Assembly: GCA_037039925.1 (NCBI GenBank)
Contig: JAXRKP010000057.1
Location: forward strand, 438,501-502,500
Reading direction: 5' to 3'
From: Doris montereyensis
Lineage: Eukaryota; Mollusca; Gastropoda; Nudibranchia; Dorididae
DNA: 64,000 bases
Both the position numbers and the translations under genes were made by a program. Shown here piece after piece: positions 31,920 through 45,400 of this stretch (the stretch's first letter is position 1; each line of letters opens with the position of its first letter). The notes under the pieces are model-generated. The model was not told the origin of the DNA, searched no databases, and worked only from the letters and a program-made list of their open reading frames with translations.

Positions 31920-34700
31920 GCAGATGAAGTTCAATGAAGACATGACGCAGTATTGATCCTCTCATGATAGTGTTGTTTTAGTGAACCACAGTCTGTTGAT
32001 GATGTGTTCATTGTTCTATTCATTGCGCTGTGTGACTCGGTCGAGGTGTGATATTGTTGGCTAAATGCAATGTGATGAGCAGTTGACGCATTTTTCGTAA
32101 CTTGTGTAATTGTGTGACTGTCAGAACTATATTTCTTTTGTTGATGAAAAGATCTTCAATTTCAACTCTGTGTGCTTACAAAAGAAGACATGTTATGTGT
32201 AAAAATAAGAATAATAAAAAAATCACGTTAACATAAATTTAACCCTTGTACGACTACCCTGCCAGCTGACCTCAATATTAGTCGATAATCTCGTTCTGAT
32301 TTGGACGAGGCTTCCGCACGTGGTACGATAGTGTTCTGGCCCTGCTGACGAGGCTGCCATGCTTGACCACGGCATACATGTGATTATTGTGATTGTTTTT
32401 GATCTTCGTTGAGTAAGGTGACATAGCGGGCAGTTCATTTTGTTATCGTTATTGTCATTGTGTTTATATTGCAATGTTTACTAACAATAATATCTATTGC
32501 AGCCTACTTTTATTAAACATGAAAAGGAATAACACTGCAGTTGGCCCATTACTAATGAAGAGGAATATGAAAGGTATAATACTATTAGATAGAAAACGGG
32601 TCATGATTGAGAAATCTTCAGTGTGCCCACCCTTCATAAAAGCAACAAGGAGACAAAGAAACAAATAAGCACTAAACAATGCTGGACGAAAATAATACTT
32701 ATAGAGCCATTTATGCAACGACCCATAATGCAATGTTCATTAACAGACCAAGCCTCATAACAACATATAAAAAAGAAAATAAAAAAAAAAAAAGAAAAAA
32801 CAAAATACAACTGCAATAAGAGAGACGGAAAGAGAGGAGGAGAGATAGAAAGAGAAAGAGGAAAGGAAACAAAAAGGAGACATAAAGAGAACGAGGAAGA
32901 TAAAGAAAAGACGAATAGAGAGGACGGAGAAAATGGGGGAGAGAGAGAGACAGAGAGATGAGATAACATATAGAGCGGGGGGCACGTGGCTGCATGGTCC
33001 AGTCATTCAATAATAGCGTGGCTAGCTGTTTTGAATTTTATGTAGTAGTTTCAATGAACAACATTTATCTTTATTTCTAAAGGAATCATTTTCATTCTCA
33101 CATTTAAATAAAAGGATGGAACTATAATACTACGACTAAAGGAAGTGTCTAACTGCCTTTCGCTAGTCGCATGACCGAGTCTAATGTGCATAGGTAACAC
33201 AGTCCCATGATGAAAGAAAACCCCCCCCCCCAGTTTATTGCTTTCACAAGTGTGTATTGCCCCAGCTGTGGCAACGCGCTCTATGCCAGACCTAAAACCT
33301 CTCCTCAGCTACATGCTTTTTGAAAACTCCCTCCCTATCCTATGTCTATCACAAGTATCACCCTTTTTCTCCTTTACAATGACATGAGTGACCATCATTT
33401 TGTATTCTTGGCTGTTCCCTTCCTACAGTTCAATAGTAATCCCCCTCCTCCCAAACAGTCCCCACCCCTTACGCAATCCTTCTAGTTTCTAATATCTATA
33501 CATTTCAAATAGCCGCCCTTTCTCTTGTCCTGATACCATGTGTCATCATGACCATGTGAAATGGATCTGTTTGAGGATCAAAGTTCCATTGTTGCTGGAT
33601 GCTGAACTCAGATGAAAGCTTTAATTTTCCCTTGTACTTTCAACACTCTAATCTCTTCATTCTTATGTGAAAAAAAGTGGAGATGTATTTTGACGTATGT
33701 GACGTATGACAACATTACCTTCAACACAATGCTCCCCGTGATTTGTCAACCCTAAACATGGTTTCTTTCTATTGACTGAAGGTCATGCCCTCCATTCAGG
33801 CTGACCATAGATGTGCACTGTGATTGGCCACTGATTTCATTTATTTATATTAATCACTATTTCTTGTGAAGCTTGTTACTAAAGTAATTGACATCTGTCT
33901 AGAAGTTCGTCGGTCATACGAAGACAAGAGTCTTTGGTTTTGTCCACTTTGCAGAGGGTCCACAGCCTACATTTGAGATAGAGCTCCTGTGTGTTGTTGC
34001 ATCTCTTTATAAGAAATATATGGACTCGGAAATGAACTATCACAATGTAACAATACTTCAATAAATCCAAAGTCATCTGTGCGAAGAGTTTCTATTTTAC
34101 ACTCAAACCTCTCTATCTCTTAGTGACACTCTGACACAAGGCTTCTTCTTTATGAGAATGAGAGTAGTGAAGGTTTGGAGATGTTTGTTGTCCACTGCAT
34201 AGGCCAAAGAAATGAAGAGTAGCATCAGCATTCACCCAGATCGCGTCATCCTGACAACAGCTTGGTGGGGTAGGCATGGCTGTGATTGGATCAATTAAGT
34301 GGCGAGAATTAGGCATTATAATCTACAGAACATAAGAGACTGGGTGATCCTGCTATAACTATGATACAATACTACAAAGCCTTTTCACATGCAGTAGGCC
34401 TGCATTGTCTTGTCAGTGATCATTTTTTGGCGGTATAAGGAGGTTTGAGTGTACTTGCTCAGACAAAAATATACTATTTCATCAATGTTACTTTGAGGCT
34501 TGGATTACTTCATCCATGCAAGTAATATGGAACCAACAATCGCAGAGATCACATTTTATCTATTGGTTGCTACCCTCTTCCTTTCCACAACCTTTACATT
34601 GGGCCGTAAAAATAGACTGCAGATTTTGTGCCTGCGTCTGGTGCAGCTAGTCATACACAAACGTGCGTAACTATTTTGTGTCGGCCGCTAATCAAAAACT
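31920..34700. other. Intergenic stretch; purine-rich block 32770-32985
   Basis: No gene recognised. 32810-32960 is an imperfect AGAGAGGA tract on the plus strand; the three minus-strand Ser/Phe/Leu frames through it are artefacts. C-run at 33221-33231. Minus frames at 33879-34076 and 34113-34316 are short and unlike any family I know. Confidence 0.4.
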
Positions 34701-35254
34701 GTACATGTCTAAAGTGAGCACGAAACTAGCTGCATTGGGGCAGTATTCGTGGTTTCTATGTGATCGGTTGTATTTGACGTACCGCACATGCGTATTGCCC
34801 ATAATGATAACATTTCCTTCGTAGAGTCTACTTTAGAAATCAAAACTCATTTGAGATTTGACTTCAGACAAAGAACAGTTCACGACAGAAATCCAATACT
34901 TTCAAATTTGACACGGCACGAGAGCGAGCAAAAAATTTCTCAGAATCGACCTTCTACCTATTGGAATAGATAAAAATCCAGAAATTTAGAACTATCTCAG
35001 TCTACCTTTACCAATCTAGACCAAACACATGCTCAGCTTTCTTCTGAAATTAGGCCTACTCCTTGTCATCCACATCAAAGCAATCCATAAATAATACCTC
35101 AACATGGAAACTGACATGTCAATCTCATCATCCTCTCTTCTCTCCTCTTCTGTTTGTCTTTTTCGTTTTAATTGCCATTGTTGTCTTCACTTGCTTATTC
35201 CTCGTCGTATTCTTCAATTTCTTTTATATCTTTATCACCTATTTTTATCTTCGT

Positions 35255-35560
35255 CTTCTCCGTCTTTGTCGTCTTTCTTCAATTTTTTAATCTTCTCAGT
35301 CTCTTAATTTCTTTCATCTGTCGTCTTTCTTCAATTTTTTTCGTCACTGTCTTTCTTCCTTTTTGTCTTCCCCGTCTTAGCCATCTTTTTTCAATTTTTC
35401 GTCTTCTCCGGCTTTCTTCAATCTTTTCGTCTTCTCCATCTTTCTTCAATTTTTTCATCTTCTCCGTCTCTGTTATCTTTCTTTACTTTTTTGTCTTCTC
35501 CGTCTTTGTCATCTTTCTTCATTTTTTTGTCTTTTCGGTCTCTGTGGTCTTCAATTGTAA
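35255..35560. repeat. Pyrimidine-rich minisatellite, unit about 35-40 bp
   Basis: Repeats of CGTCTTCTCCGTCTTTGTCA + TCTTTCTTCAATTTTTT with variants, about 8 units. Three overlapping Phe/Ser/Leu frames are artefacts. Confidence 0.8.
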
Positions 35561-36212
35561 CTTACTGGGAGCCAGTGTAGTTCTTTTAATACTGGCATAA
35601 TTGGCTCACTTTGTTTAGTTAAGCTAATTAGCCTAGCCGCCTTATTCTGAAGCTGTTTCAATCAAATATTTTGATGCAGATGTTAAGAAAGCATTGCAAT
35701 AATCCATACGCCTAAGAATAAATGATGTAACAAGCATTTTTGTTGTTGCTTGGTCTAAAATAAATCTTATCTTGCTAATATTCTTCATCTGAAAATTGCA
35801 GCTCTGAATTGTTTTTTATTGACATGTTCTATCATCAAAAGTTTATGATCTAAATAACATCCAAGGTTTTGAACATATTTACATGTGAAATCAAAAACTG
35901 ATTCTGATATTTTAACTTTTTTAACAAAAACATTTTTACTCGAAGCTTTCTTGCTCAATTGTATGATTTCAGTCTTGTCCTCATTCAATTTTAGCTTATT
36001 GGGTTTCATCCATGACTTAATTGCCATAACACATTCTTCAGCCTTTCTGGTGACAAACATTTCATCATTGATACAAAATGGGAAATAGATCTGGGTGTCA
36101 GCAGTATACATATGATAATTAATATTGAAGTTGTTTATGATAACGCTAAAGGTCCCTGTGTAGAGGGTGTACAAAAGCAGTCCAAGAACTGACCTTGAGC
36201 GAGTGAAGATCT
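35555..36212 (-). pseudogene. Jockey-like reverse-transcriptase remnant with a broken YADD box
   Basis: The minus strand reads RSVLGLLLYTLYTGTF, NINYHMYTADTQIYFPF, IKSWMKPNKLKLNEDKTEII and CKYVQNLGCYLDHKLLM. Further downstream, with stops, come FILRRMDYCNAF and a PVLKELHWLPV-like ending (MPVLKELHWLP expected; here interrupted). The catalytic box should be MYADDTQIY but is MYTADTQIY, so one of the two Asp residues is displaced. It lies directly upstream of HENMT1 exon A, on the opposite strand. Confidence 0.78.
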
Positions 36213-36325
36213 GTGACAGACTGACATTCTGTTCAGGAGTTGATTATTTTCACCTGTACCGCTTTAAGCTATAAAAATCAAAATAAGCTCCAGTTCTAGT
36301 AAGGGCCCTGAAGACATTTTACTTT
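36196..36325 (+). mobile_element. SINE family A, 3' fragment
   Basis: CAGGAGTTGATTATTTTCAC + CTGTACCGCTTTAAGC, AATAAGCTCCAGTTCTAG and GGGCCCTGAAGACATTTT match the 3' third of the copy at 15955. It ends about 30 bp before HENMT1 exon A. Confidence 0.65.
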
Positions 36326-36357
36326 ACATAGATGTTATTATGTTATTTTTATTTCAG

Positions 36358-36498
36358 AATTGAATAGAAAATGTGGTGTCAACAAATCTGGTCTGCTCAA
36401 AGATGAAGAAGTTGCTGTTGAAATTCAATTTTCCCCACCACTCTACCAACAGCTACAATATGGCCATCAATTATCTTACACAGCATTGTATTGAAAGT
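36358..36498 (+). CDS. HENMT1: HENMT1 exon A (N-terminal substrate/SAM approach)
   Basis: The acceptor TTTTTATTTCAG ends at 36357 and the donor GTAAGT starts at 36499. It reads ELNRKCGVNKSGLLKDEEVA (the first residue spans the splice) and VEIQFSPPLYQQ. After a shift near 36453 it reads YNMAINYLTQHCIES. Human counterpart: IQFKPPLYRQRYQFVKNLVD. The initiator Met lies further upstream and was not identified. Confidence 0.85.
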
Positions 36499-39400
36499 GT
36501 AAGTCTGGGCAAGGGCTAGTCTTTAGAAATGTGATAGATCTCTAAACGTTCTCAGTATTTTCATTCTCACCATTTGAAAACAAGGTTACAAAATGGAAGC
36601 AACTCACTTATGTTTTTATTTTCTTCAGGTATCTTTCTAAGAATTGATAAAATCTTTTTCAAATTCTTTCACTTTTTAATTAAAATTTTATGGTATTGCC
36701 TTCATTACTTTGTCATTCAGGTGTGTCTTATGGCTTTCATTACACCTTGACAATATTCTCCTGCGTTATTAGTAATATTAGACACAAGACCAACGTGCCA
36801 CTTGACAGGATTCTCTCCCCCCCCCCCTTTCTCTCTTTTCCAGCTTGTAGACTTTGGCTGTGCTGAGTGTGGCTTTTTCAGACTCTTGCCCACCATTCTA
36901 AGCCTAGAAAAGATATCGCTGGTTGACGTGGACCGCACACTTCTTGTGAACAAGAAGAGGGCAATTGAACCAGAGCTCAGACATTTTGTTTATCGTCGTC
37001 AGAAGCCACTCCGTGTGTCCAGGTGTATGCAGGTAGTGCTGCTGATTTTGACTCAAGAACAGCTGATTGTGAGGCTGTGACGTTGATTGAAGTGTAAGTT
37101 GTGAACTCTGTCGTGTTACATTCATAATTTTAGTTGTATCAAGATTTCTCTTGTAGACATTTGTTTTGTTTTCCTTAGCCAAGAAACAAAAAGGATTCAC
37201 TTTTGAGTCATATCCGATTTTTTAAGAAGTTGCTTACCTGTCACTGCCATGTTTTAAGAAAAAACCCTTGTATAGATTTAAAACAAAAGAACCCCCCCCC
37301 AATTAAAAAAAATAAAATAAAATAAATAAATAAAATGAAATAAATGAAAATAAAAAAATAAATAAACTAGTACACTTTCTGCATGAAAACTTTTTATCCA
37401 AAGATAATAATTTTGATATCTATACAAAATACTTCCCATTTGACTTGTATTTGATGCTCTTAGAAATTCATGGTGAATGAAGAACATGCTTTATAACACA
37501 TTTCAGATGCTCAGGGTGCTAACGAGCCATGTATATGTATAAAAATATACAATCAATTCTATAATTAAATCTTTATCTTTTCTGAACTAGATTTTGATTT
37601 GATTTACCCACATCCACAACTAAGGTGATCTCGAGGGTTTTGGTAGGATTTAAAATTTTACCAGGACTTCCCTGTAAACAGCCTGGGGATCTTTAACGTG
37701 CACAGAGCATTGTGATCTGCACACAGGACCTCCTTTTTATCGTCCTTCTCCGATGGGACTAGGTGTTGATCTGCCTGCCTGGACCAGGGGGTATGTTTTG
37801 CTCGAAAAGCACTGAGAAAATATTTCAACCATGGTGGGGTTTGAAGCCACTATCGTTTGGTTGAGAGGCCGACACCTCGCCTCTGGACTACAGAGTTGCC
37901 TCTGAACTAGAAGCCGAAGACAATATGTGGTGGATGTGTTGAATGGTAAATGTCACCTTTCCCTTTATTAGTGCATTTTCATGCTTCTATGGAATGCACA
38001 ATAGACAGAACAAACTAGAATTTTGTTTATAACATATCTAATATGTTTTTTTATTAAAAACTATTTTCATTCCCTCCAGGATTGAACATTTACATTTTCA
38101 TGTTCTTGATCAAGTGACGCAAAATGTCTTTGGGAATCTGCGGCCGAAATTGTGTATTGTAACCACGCCTAATTCTGAATTCAACCCGTTATTTCAAAAC
38201 AGTGATGCAAATTCATTTCGTCACTGGGACCATAAATTTGAGTGGACAAGAGTTGAATTTCAAACATGGTAAGGCCTTTAGACGTTTAAGCATTGTTCAT
38301 CTTAAGTCTTGCCTGATAGCAATATTTAAGAAAAAAATGTATCATGATATTGGTATATGAAACCTCTGTTATATCCACCAATTTTTATGGCTGTAAACTT
38401 TTTGATATATCTATTATTTATTTGATAATGATAAAAGCGTAATTTGAATATTGCTGTTGTAAAATGAGGTTCCTTGAAGGGGCTGTGAAGCTTATAAGTG
38501 GCTCCAGTTGTCCAGTGGTAAGGCAGTCGGACTTCAAAACATGAAATCCTGGTTTTGAATTCTGGAAATGCTAGGTCCGATGTGTGTTCTTTGGTGGAGA
38601 TACTTAAATTCCAATTTGGTCCAGGTGCAAATGGGCATGAACATCAATTTGTGAGTAAAACCTGCTGTAGAAATGATGCTCTAGATGAGCTCCAGCTGCT
38701 GTTTGGGTTATTATGGCCTTGAAGGAACTTTTGAAACTCATAGAACTGAATCTTTTCCTTGTTTCTCTAGTACTTAGTAGAATGAGGGATACAAAATCAT
38801 CTCATGGACAAGATGATTCATTGTTGCTTGGTTTTACCTTCTCAGTATAGCCTGTAGCAGTTTGCACTTGGATGGATTGAGGCCTAGTATGTGACATGAG
38901 GCCATTTTTACATAGAGCTTCATTTTTAATTTCTCCTCCTTCACAAAAGGAAGAGAAATGACAGTATAAATTATACCAATGACTTTCACATATCTTTTCT
39001 TTTGATTGTTCATTGATGAAGAGTTGAGCCGCCTCAAAGAAGAGAACATGCTCACTTTTTGTGAAGAATGATCGGAGTTGGACAGTCAGAAAGGAGTGAG
39101 CCCTTTTTTTTTCAAACATACTTTTTGTCAAGAGTTCAGAATCGAATCCTTGTTAAATTTGACGCGGTTAGATACCATTAATACTGGAACACTACATAAA
39201 GCTTCCACATCAAAGCTGTCCACCTCTGCAGGCACTGTGCTATTCGAATGCAGCCTACTATCATGGGAGGGATTTTGTGAATTTTATGTAAACAATCTTC
39301 ATAAAAAATGAATTACGAAAAACAAAAGTTTCTGATTGCAAAAGAGGTGGCTGTTATTGAGAAAATGATAAATAAAACTATCTATCAGAAAGTGTATTTA

Positions 39401-42400
39401 CAGCTGTTGAATCTACTATCAAATTTGAGACGAGTGATTTTACAGGGAATGGAGAAGAGTTTTATAACAGAAGACAATACAGTAGTTTCTGCCTAAACAC
39501 CCGCTGCCATATTGCTAGCTTCTCCTATATGCCTGCAATCTCAGTGAAACCGATTTTTTTCTATATGAACTGCCCCTTTAAATGCCCGTTTCAAAACCAA
39601 GATTTTCTCCTAGATGTTCTGTCTCAATGGCAGCTGAAAGTATAATATTGTCCATAAAGTACGTCCGCAATTGATAAAAAATTATGATTTTTTCCCTAAT
39701 ATCCCATCACTAAAGGGCTCATTTATGACCGTCAACAATTTGCCATGCATTGTAACCACCCTTTATAAAGATGTCCAATGTACGGTGATAAAAGATGACC
39801 AGTGACCAGTCTTCCCTTCTGAAGGGGATATGCCGCATCTGGAATGAGCCATTTGGGGTAAAAATATCAAAATTGAGGTTATGGCATTTCTTTCTATAAG
39901 TTCCACTTCTTAGCTTTACTTATAAACCATCTCCAGTCTGAATTCCTTGTCTTTCTATAAAATAAATAGTCTTTGAAGACAACAACTGTCACCAGTTTTG
40001 TGACAAATTATCATATCTTGCCTTTTTTGAAACCCTCACAAAACTATAATAATCCCTCGAATGAAATAGAATGAAATAGATACTTTCTATACCATTACAC
40101 ACCTTCTTGTATAGATACTTTCTCTACCATTACACACCTTCTTGTATAGATACTTTCTATACCATTACACACCTTCTTGTATAGATACTTTTATACCATT
40201 ACACACCTTCTTTTGTCCCCTGTTTGCATTTGTTTTATATGTCAAACGAAACAAAACATCATAAAAATAAGTCCAACTTTCGTTTTGAAGTTTTATAGTC
40301 ATTACCTTCAACAATTTGTGTATGAAGTTTGGATCGGTTTGGTCGTATAGTTTTTCTAAATAGCTATTTAAAAAAATTGTAAACTAAAACATAAAAATTC
40401 AAGATGGCGGCGTTGCCGAGGCAACCAAGTTCATGTTTCATAACACTGCTTACAACTGTTTATAAATTAATCGAAAAAAAGTCAAAAGGAAAAAAAATAA
40501 TTTGAGAACCCACATATCCCCTTAACTCCGCCCACTGTACCCCTCAGCCTTTGTCTCATTGGATCACTGTCTAGTCACTAAGCATCTAGAATTGAGCAGT
40601 TATCTGGACTTCACCCACAGCTCCTTCCTTGATGTAGTAAGTTTCCTGAAATTACCTGCCGTTTTTGATTAACCGGGCACTCTATCGCGATCGAGACAGT
40701 TTTATTGCTCCCCTTCACATCTCCCGTATCTGTTGTGCCTTTGGATCTCCACCGCATGCTCACCACCTACGTGTTAAAAAACTTAATGGTTTCCAGGTGT
40801 TCTTATTTCTCACATTCATTTTCATGTATAACTGAAGACTCTTCTAAAACAAATGGTCTGGTTATGAATCTTTATCCTCTTCTGTCAATTTTCTTAATTT
40901 CTAACCATACCCGATGAACTTCCTTGATGATTACCCCCAATTTTTTGCCCTGACTGATTTTCCCATAAGAGCCTATGTCACCTGCCTAAATGCCCATCTT
41001 TTCTGCTTCCCAAGCCCTGACGGTTTGGGCGATAACTACTGTCTAAGCTCTAATTCTATCTAACGGTAATGACATTGTGATTAACTGACCGCTGTTTTTC
41101 AAGACATTACTGAACAAAGCTTTTTGAAGGCTGGTACAGTCCATAGAGCCAGAGCTTATCTGGTTTGTGTAGCTTGAAGCAGAACAGAGGGATGATAATA
41201 CATCAGCTTTGGGACAGGTCACAAGTCTGTCGCAGGTTTTACTCCCGGCTGATGCTGGTACCCATTTGAACTTGGGATAAGTGTAGTAATGCATGGAGAA
41301 ATGTCTTTCCTAGGGAGAACAGTGTCGGACCTAGCAAAACCAGGGTTTGAGCCCAGGAACTCATGATCACAAGTCTGGCAGCCCAACTGCCTGGCCACAG
41401 ATGCCACATTTTTTATTTTTCTTATTAGAAATCTTTTTACAGTAAATACATGCTGAATTGCAACACAGCTTTCTCAACTCAAACGATTTCTGATGCCATC
41501 CTCAGGATTTTGTCCTGGCTTTGACAAAATTTTCCTGTGTTTCAACTTTGGAGTCCATCCCCCATGTGTTGGGAATCAGTTATGTTGATTTAATGGATCC
41601 CCTTGATCTCACAGGCAATGAAATTTTTACGGGTTGCTGGTTATCTTAAATTGTTTTTTGTGATGAATGAAGCTGTGACGGGACTGATGGAATGGAATGA
41701 GTTTGAAGTGGGAAAGAAAATAAGTGAGGAAACTATTAGTTACTGTTTCATTTCAGCAATACCGTTGATAACGAATTCCAACTATCTGTGTAATCTCAGG
41801 GTCATAATATAATATTATATAAAAAAGGGATAAATTTGGGGCAACATAAGCACTAAAGGAAACTTGATTGTCGCTATCAGTATTAGAGTCATTAAATTAA
41901 GAATAATGTGTTTAAGAAGTAGATTAGAAGGAATCTTGTTATTTTCAGGTGTAAAAAATTTGCTGTGATTATGGCTATCATGTGGAGTATACAGGGGTTG
42001 GTTATCTCCTTCAAAGCCTGAGACCTTTCACCTTGGCCCCTGCAGCCAAGCGGCCATTTTCACTCCCGTTGACAAAGACGCAGAGGGCCATACACTTTCT
42101 GATGGGGACGCGAGGAGAAAGAGTGAAACGCCCTATGAGTTGGTACATATTTTATGTGGAATTTTAGATTGAAGTTGTAAGCATTTTGTTCTAAGTGTAT
42201 TTTATTGGACATGTCACTATCGTCACTGATTGTCACTAATATTGATATCTTAACATTGTCTGAGGGCATTGCTAAATGGTCATTTTAGGGTCCTGTTAAG
42301 AAGAGTTCCTGTAAAAATATAGTCACAGGATTTTAAAAGTGAAAATGAATGAAATTGGTACCCTGGAAGACAGATGAAGACAGATAGTCACAGATTTTAA

Positions 42401-45400
42401 AAAATGAAATTGGTACCCTGGAAGACAGATAGTCACAGGATTAAAAAAATCAAATTGGTATCTTGGAAGAAAGATAGTCACCCAATGTTGTAGCATTATT
42501 GAGGTATTGTATCGAAATCGTAGTGTTGTGAGTTTGCAATCTGTCTTTCTTTCTTTCTTTCTTTATCAATTTCCATTCTACCTTCTGTTGTATGGGTTTA
42601 AATGTCTGAAATGATCTTTCTCCAGGCTGCCCTGTCCTGGCATTTTCTGTTTCCTTCTGTGAAAGTAAAATTTCTTTGCTTTTATTGCCTCTTTTATATC
42701 TTCTTCCCATTTTCTTCAAGTCTGTTTGTAATCATAGCATCACAACCCCGTAGCTGGCCCAGGTGGGTTTTTTTGACAACGTTGTACTTCTAGGAAAGGT
42801 ACTTCACCCTACTTTCCTCACCTTACTCAGGTATGAATGGATACCCAGCTATAGGGAGAGAAAGATCTTGGCAAAATGTTACATGTAGTATAAGCGCCCA
42901 ACAGGCGAGTTGAGAAGGACTTTGAATGAAATTGAATGAAATTGAATGAAATGGCCAGTTAGGGGAAAAATAGGATATACTGTCAACTGTCAGTCAGCCT
43001 GTACTTGGTGCGGGAATTTGGACCACAAGTCAATCTAGATCATTTTTATCTTTAATGCGTAGGAGTCAGCCCATGTGTAAGAGTCAGCCAATGTGTAGAA
43101 TCATCATTAAAAGTTAAAAGACGAAAATAGATCATAGTTTGACGTTCCACTTTTGGACACATAGCAGAATCCTCATTTAAATAACCAACTCAAACCCAAA
43201 TAGATGATATTTTAGACTTTCAACTCTTTTGACACATGCACACATATCGATGGTGAAAGTCGCAAAGCAAACTGTGTAAGTCTAAAATAAATAACATCTT
43301 TTTTTTGTTTTGTTTTTAAAAATTAAGGAATTATGCTTCATCTAGCTAGGATTCCGTTGCACAAGAACCAATAGAAACCTGTATAATAACCATATGAGCA
43401 ATCCGTGTATCCCTATTGGGTCTAGTATTTGACAGTTGCAAACCGTTAAAAAAGATTAAAAAGCACAGCATCTTTGTCTTTGATTTTCTCAAAACATCCG
43501 AAATTGGACTTACGCGGATTGTGACTTTCACCTTCGATATATAACAGACTCCTTCGTTAAAAGAAACAAATAGATCATATTTTTGTTTTTTCCACATTTT
43601 TTGACACAGATAGCAGAGTCCAGTTTTCCATATGAAACGTGTCAAAGGACCCAGGAGGAGATGATAGACCAAGAGATTTATTTCTTCTTGCGGCAACTGG
43701 CTGTCTTGAAGAGGCAAGGCCTGGCAAGAGAAGATGTCACCATTGAGAGATTTTCAAACGTCCAATGAAGAAGAAGAGGATGAGGACAAATTTAGTATTG
43801 GCATTGACCAGATTGCTTTGTTGAGACGTTTAAAAGATCAGTGTGATAAAGAAAAAATCAAGTAAGACATTCCTTTATTTTTCCTATTTGATAAGAATAA
43901 TAATACATTTATAAAGCGCCCGACATCCACCAAAGGTGCTTGATGGCGCTGTACAATCAAAAGCGCAAAAAGATTAAAAAATCCTAAAACATTTACAATC
44001 CAATTAAACAAACCAAATAGCATCACAATGAAAAGCACACGCAACAGCCATAAACAAACATTTAAATTCATGGTGAACCCTCTCCAGTGTCAATAAAAGC
44101 GGATCTGAACAGCTCTGTCTTTTAAACATTTCCTAAAAATGTCCATGGATGGGGAAGACTGTATAAAAAGACAAATTGTTTCATAAAGCTGGAGCTGCAA
44201 CACTAAAACAAGTTCTTACTTCTTTGCTAGTTTCAAACCTTTCACTGTTACCAGACCATTGCTGTCACAGCAACTTTAGCTTGACGGATAAGATAGCGGG
44301 GAATTTATTTTGATACTTTTTGTTGTAAAGATATATGTTGTTGACTTGCAAAACTACAAACTTTAAAATTTTATTTATTCCCCACCAAAATGAACTTTGC
44401 CTCTCATTGAATATCCGATCCGTTGCAACACATTTTTTTATTTGATAGAAATTTTGTCAATTTCAGTTGACGAGATAATGACAGTAATACTTGCTACTGT
44501 AAACGAAAATGTATAACAATGAGGTCACGTTCTGTTGCCTCAAATTTGTACTTATGTTTAGCAGTGCCGCCAACCTATTGCTAAAAAATTGGATTTGTAT
44601 GCATTTTGTTTTCATTGCACACCTTTTTTTTTTCTTTCCTCGGGATGGTGTGCTTTGTTTTAGCTTTTTTTATTTCATCTGTCCACATTAAGTTTTCTTA
44701 GCATTTTCAAATTGTACTTGTCTTTTTTTTCCAAATCTTCCTCTCCTTGGCAAGCCGTCTCCCACTTTTTCTGTTCATGAGGTTGGCGGAAGAAAGTCAA
44801 TGGTTACAGCAAATGAATCCTAATTTAGATTTGTGCTTCAAACAAAACATCTAGCAATGTGGGGAAATATTCTGTCTGTATCAGTCACCCATTTATGCTT
44901 TTTTTTCTATGTGGGAAATATTCTGTCTGTATCAGTCACCCATTTATGCTTTTTTTCTATGTGGGGAAATATTCTGTCTGTATCAGTCACGTATTTATGC
45001 TTTTTTTCAATGTGGGGAAATATTCTGTCTGTATCAGTCACCCATTTATGCTTTTTTTCTATGTGGGGAAATATTCTGTCTGTATCAGTCACGTATTTAT
45101 GTATTTATTCTGTTTTTTTTATGTGGGGAAATATTCTGTCTGCATCAGTCACGTAGTCATTCTATATCAGTTATATTAATTTTTCCAATGTGGGGAAACA
45201 TTCTGTCTGCATCAGTCATATATATATTTTTTCCAATTGGGGAAATATTCTTTACATCAGTCATATATTTATTAATTTTTGGGAAATATTCTGTCTACAT
45301 CAGTCATATATTTATTCTTTTTTTATGTGGGGAAATAGTCTTCTACATCAGTCATATATTTATTATTTTTTTTTATGTGGGAAATATTCTGTCTGCATCA

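Larger units (their letters stand above)
39477..41046 (-). mobile_element. Inverted-repeat DNA transposon, longer relative of the 17553 element, with nested insert
   Basis: The termini are TA|CAGTAGTTTCTGCCTAAACA and, on the right, GGGCGATAACTACTG|TC. Internally 39540-39810 matches the reverse complement of 17960-18260 (e.g. TGCCCCTTTAAATGCCCGTT + TCAAAACCAAGATTTT). 40505-40640 matches 17855-17960 reversed (CCACTGTAC, TTGGATCACTGTCTAGTCAC). The two halves are separated by about 700 bp of a second element. No transposase frame is recognised. Confidence 0.72.

Noticed and set aside
34113..34316. Minus frame with MPNSRHLIDPITAMPTPPSC
   Set aside because: Protein-like in composition but only 67 codons, with no recognised family or splice logic; left unannotated.
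34788..34973. HENMT1 start exon candidate
   Set aside because: It is upstream and on the right strand, but the residues do not resemble the HENMT1 N-terminus and the end lacks a convincing donor.
41603..41812. Additional HENMT1 exon between C and D
   Set aside because: The splice phase of exon C joins directly to exon D (TG|G Trp), leaving no room for this frame.
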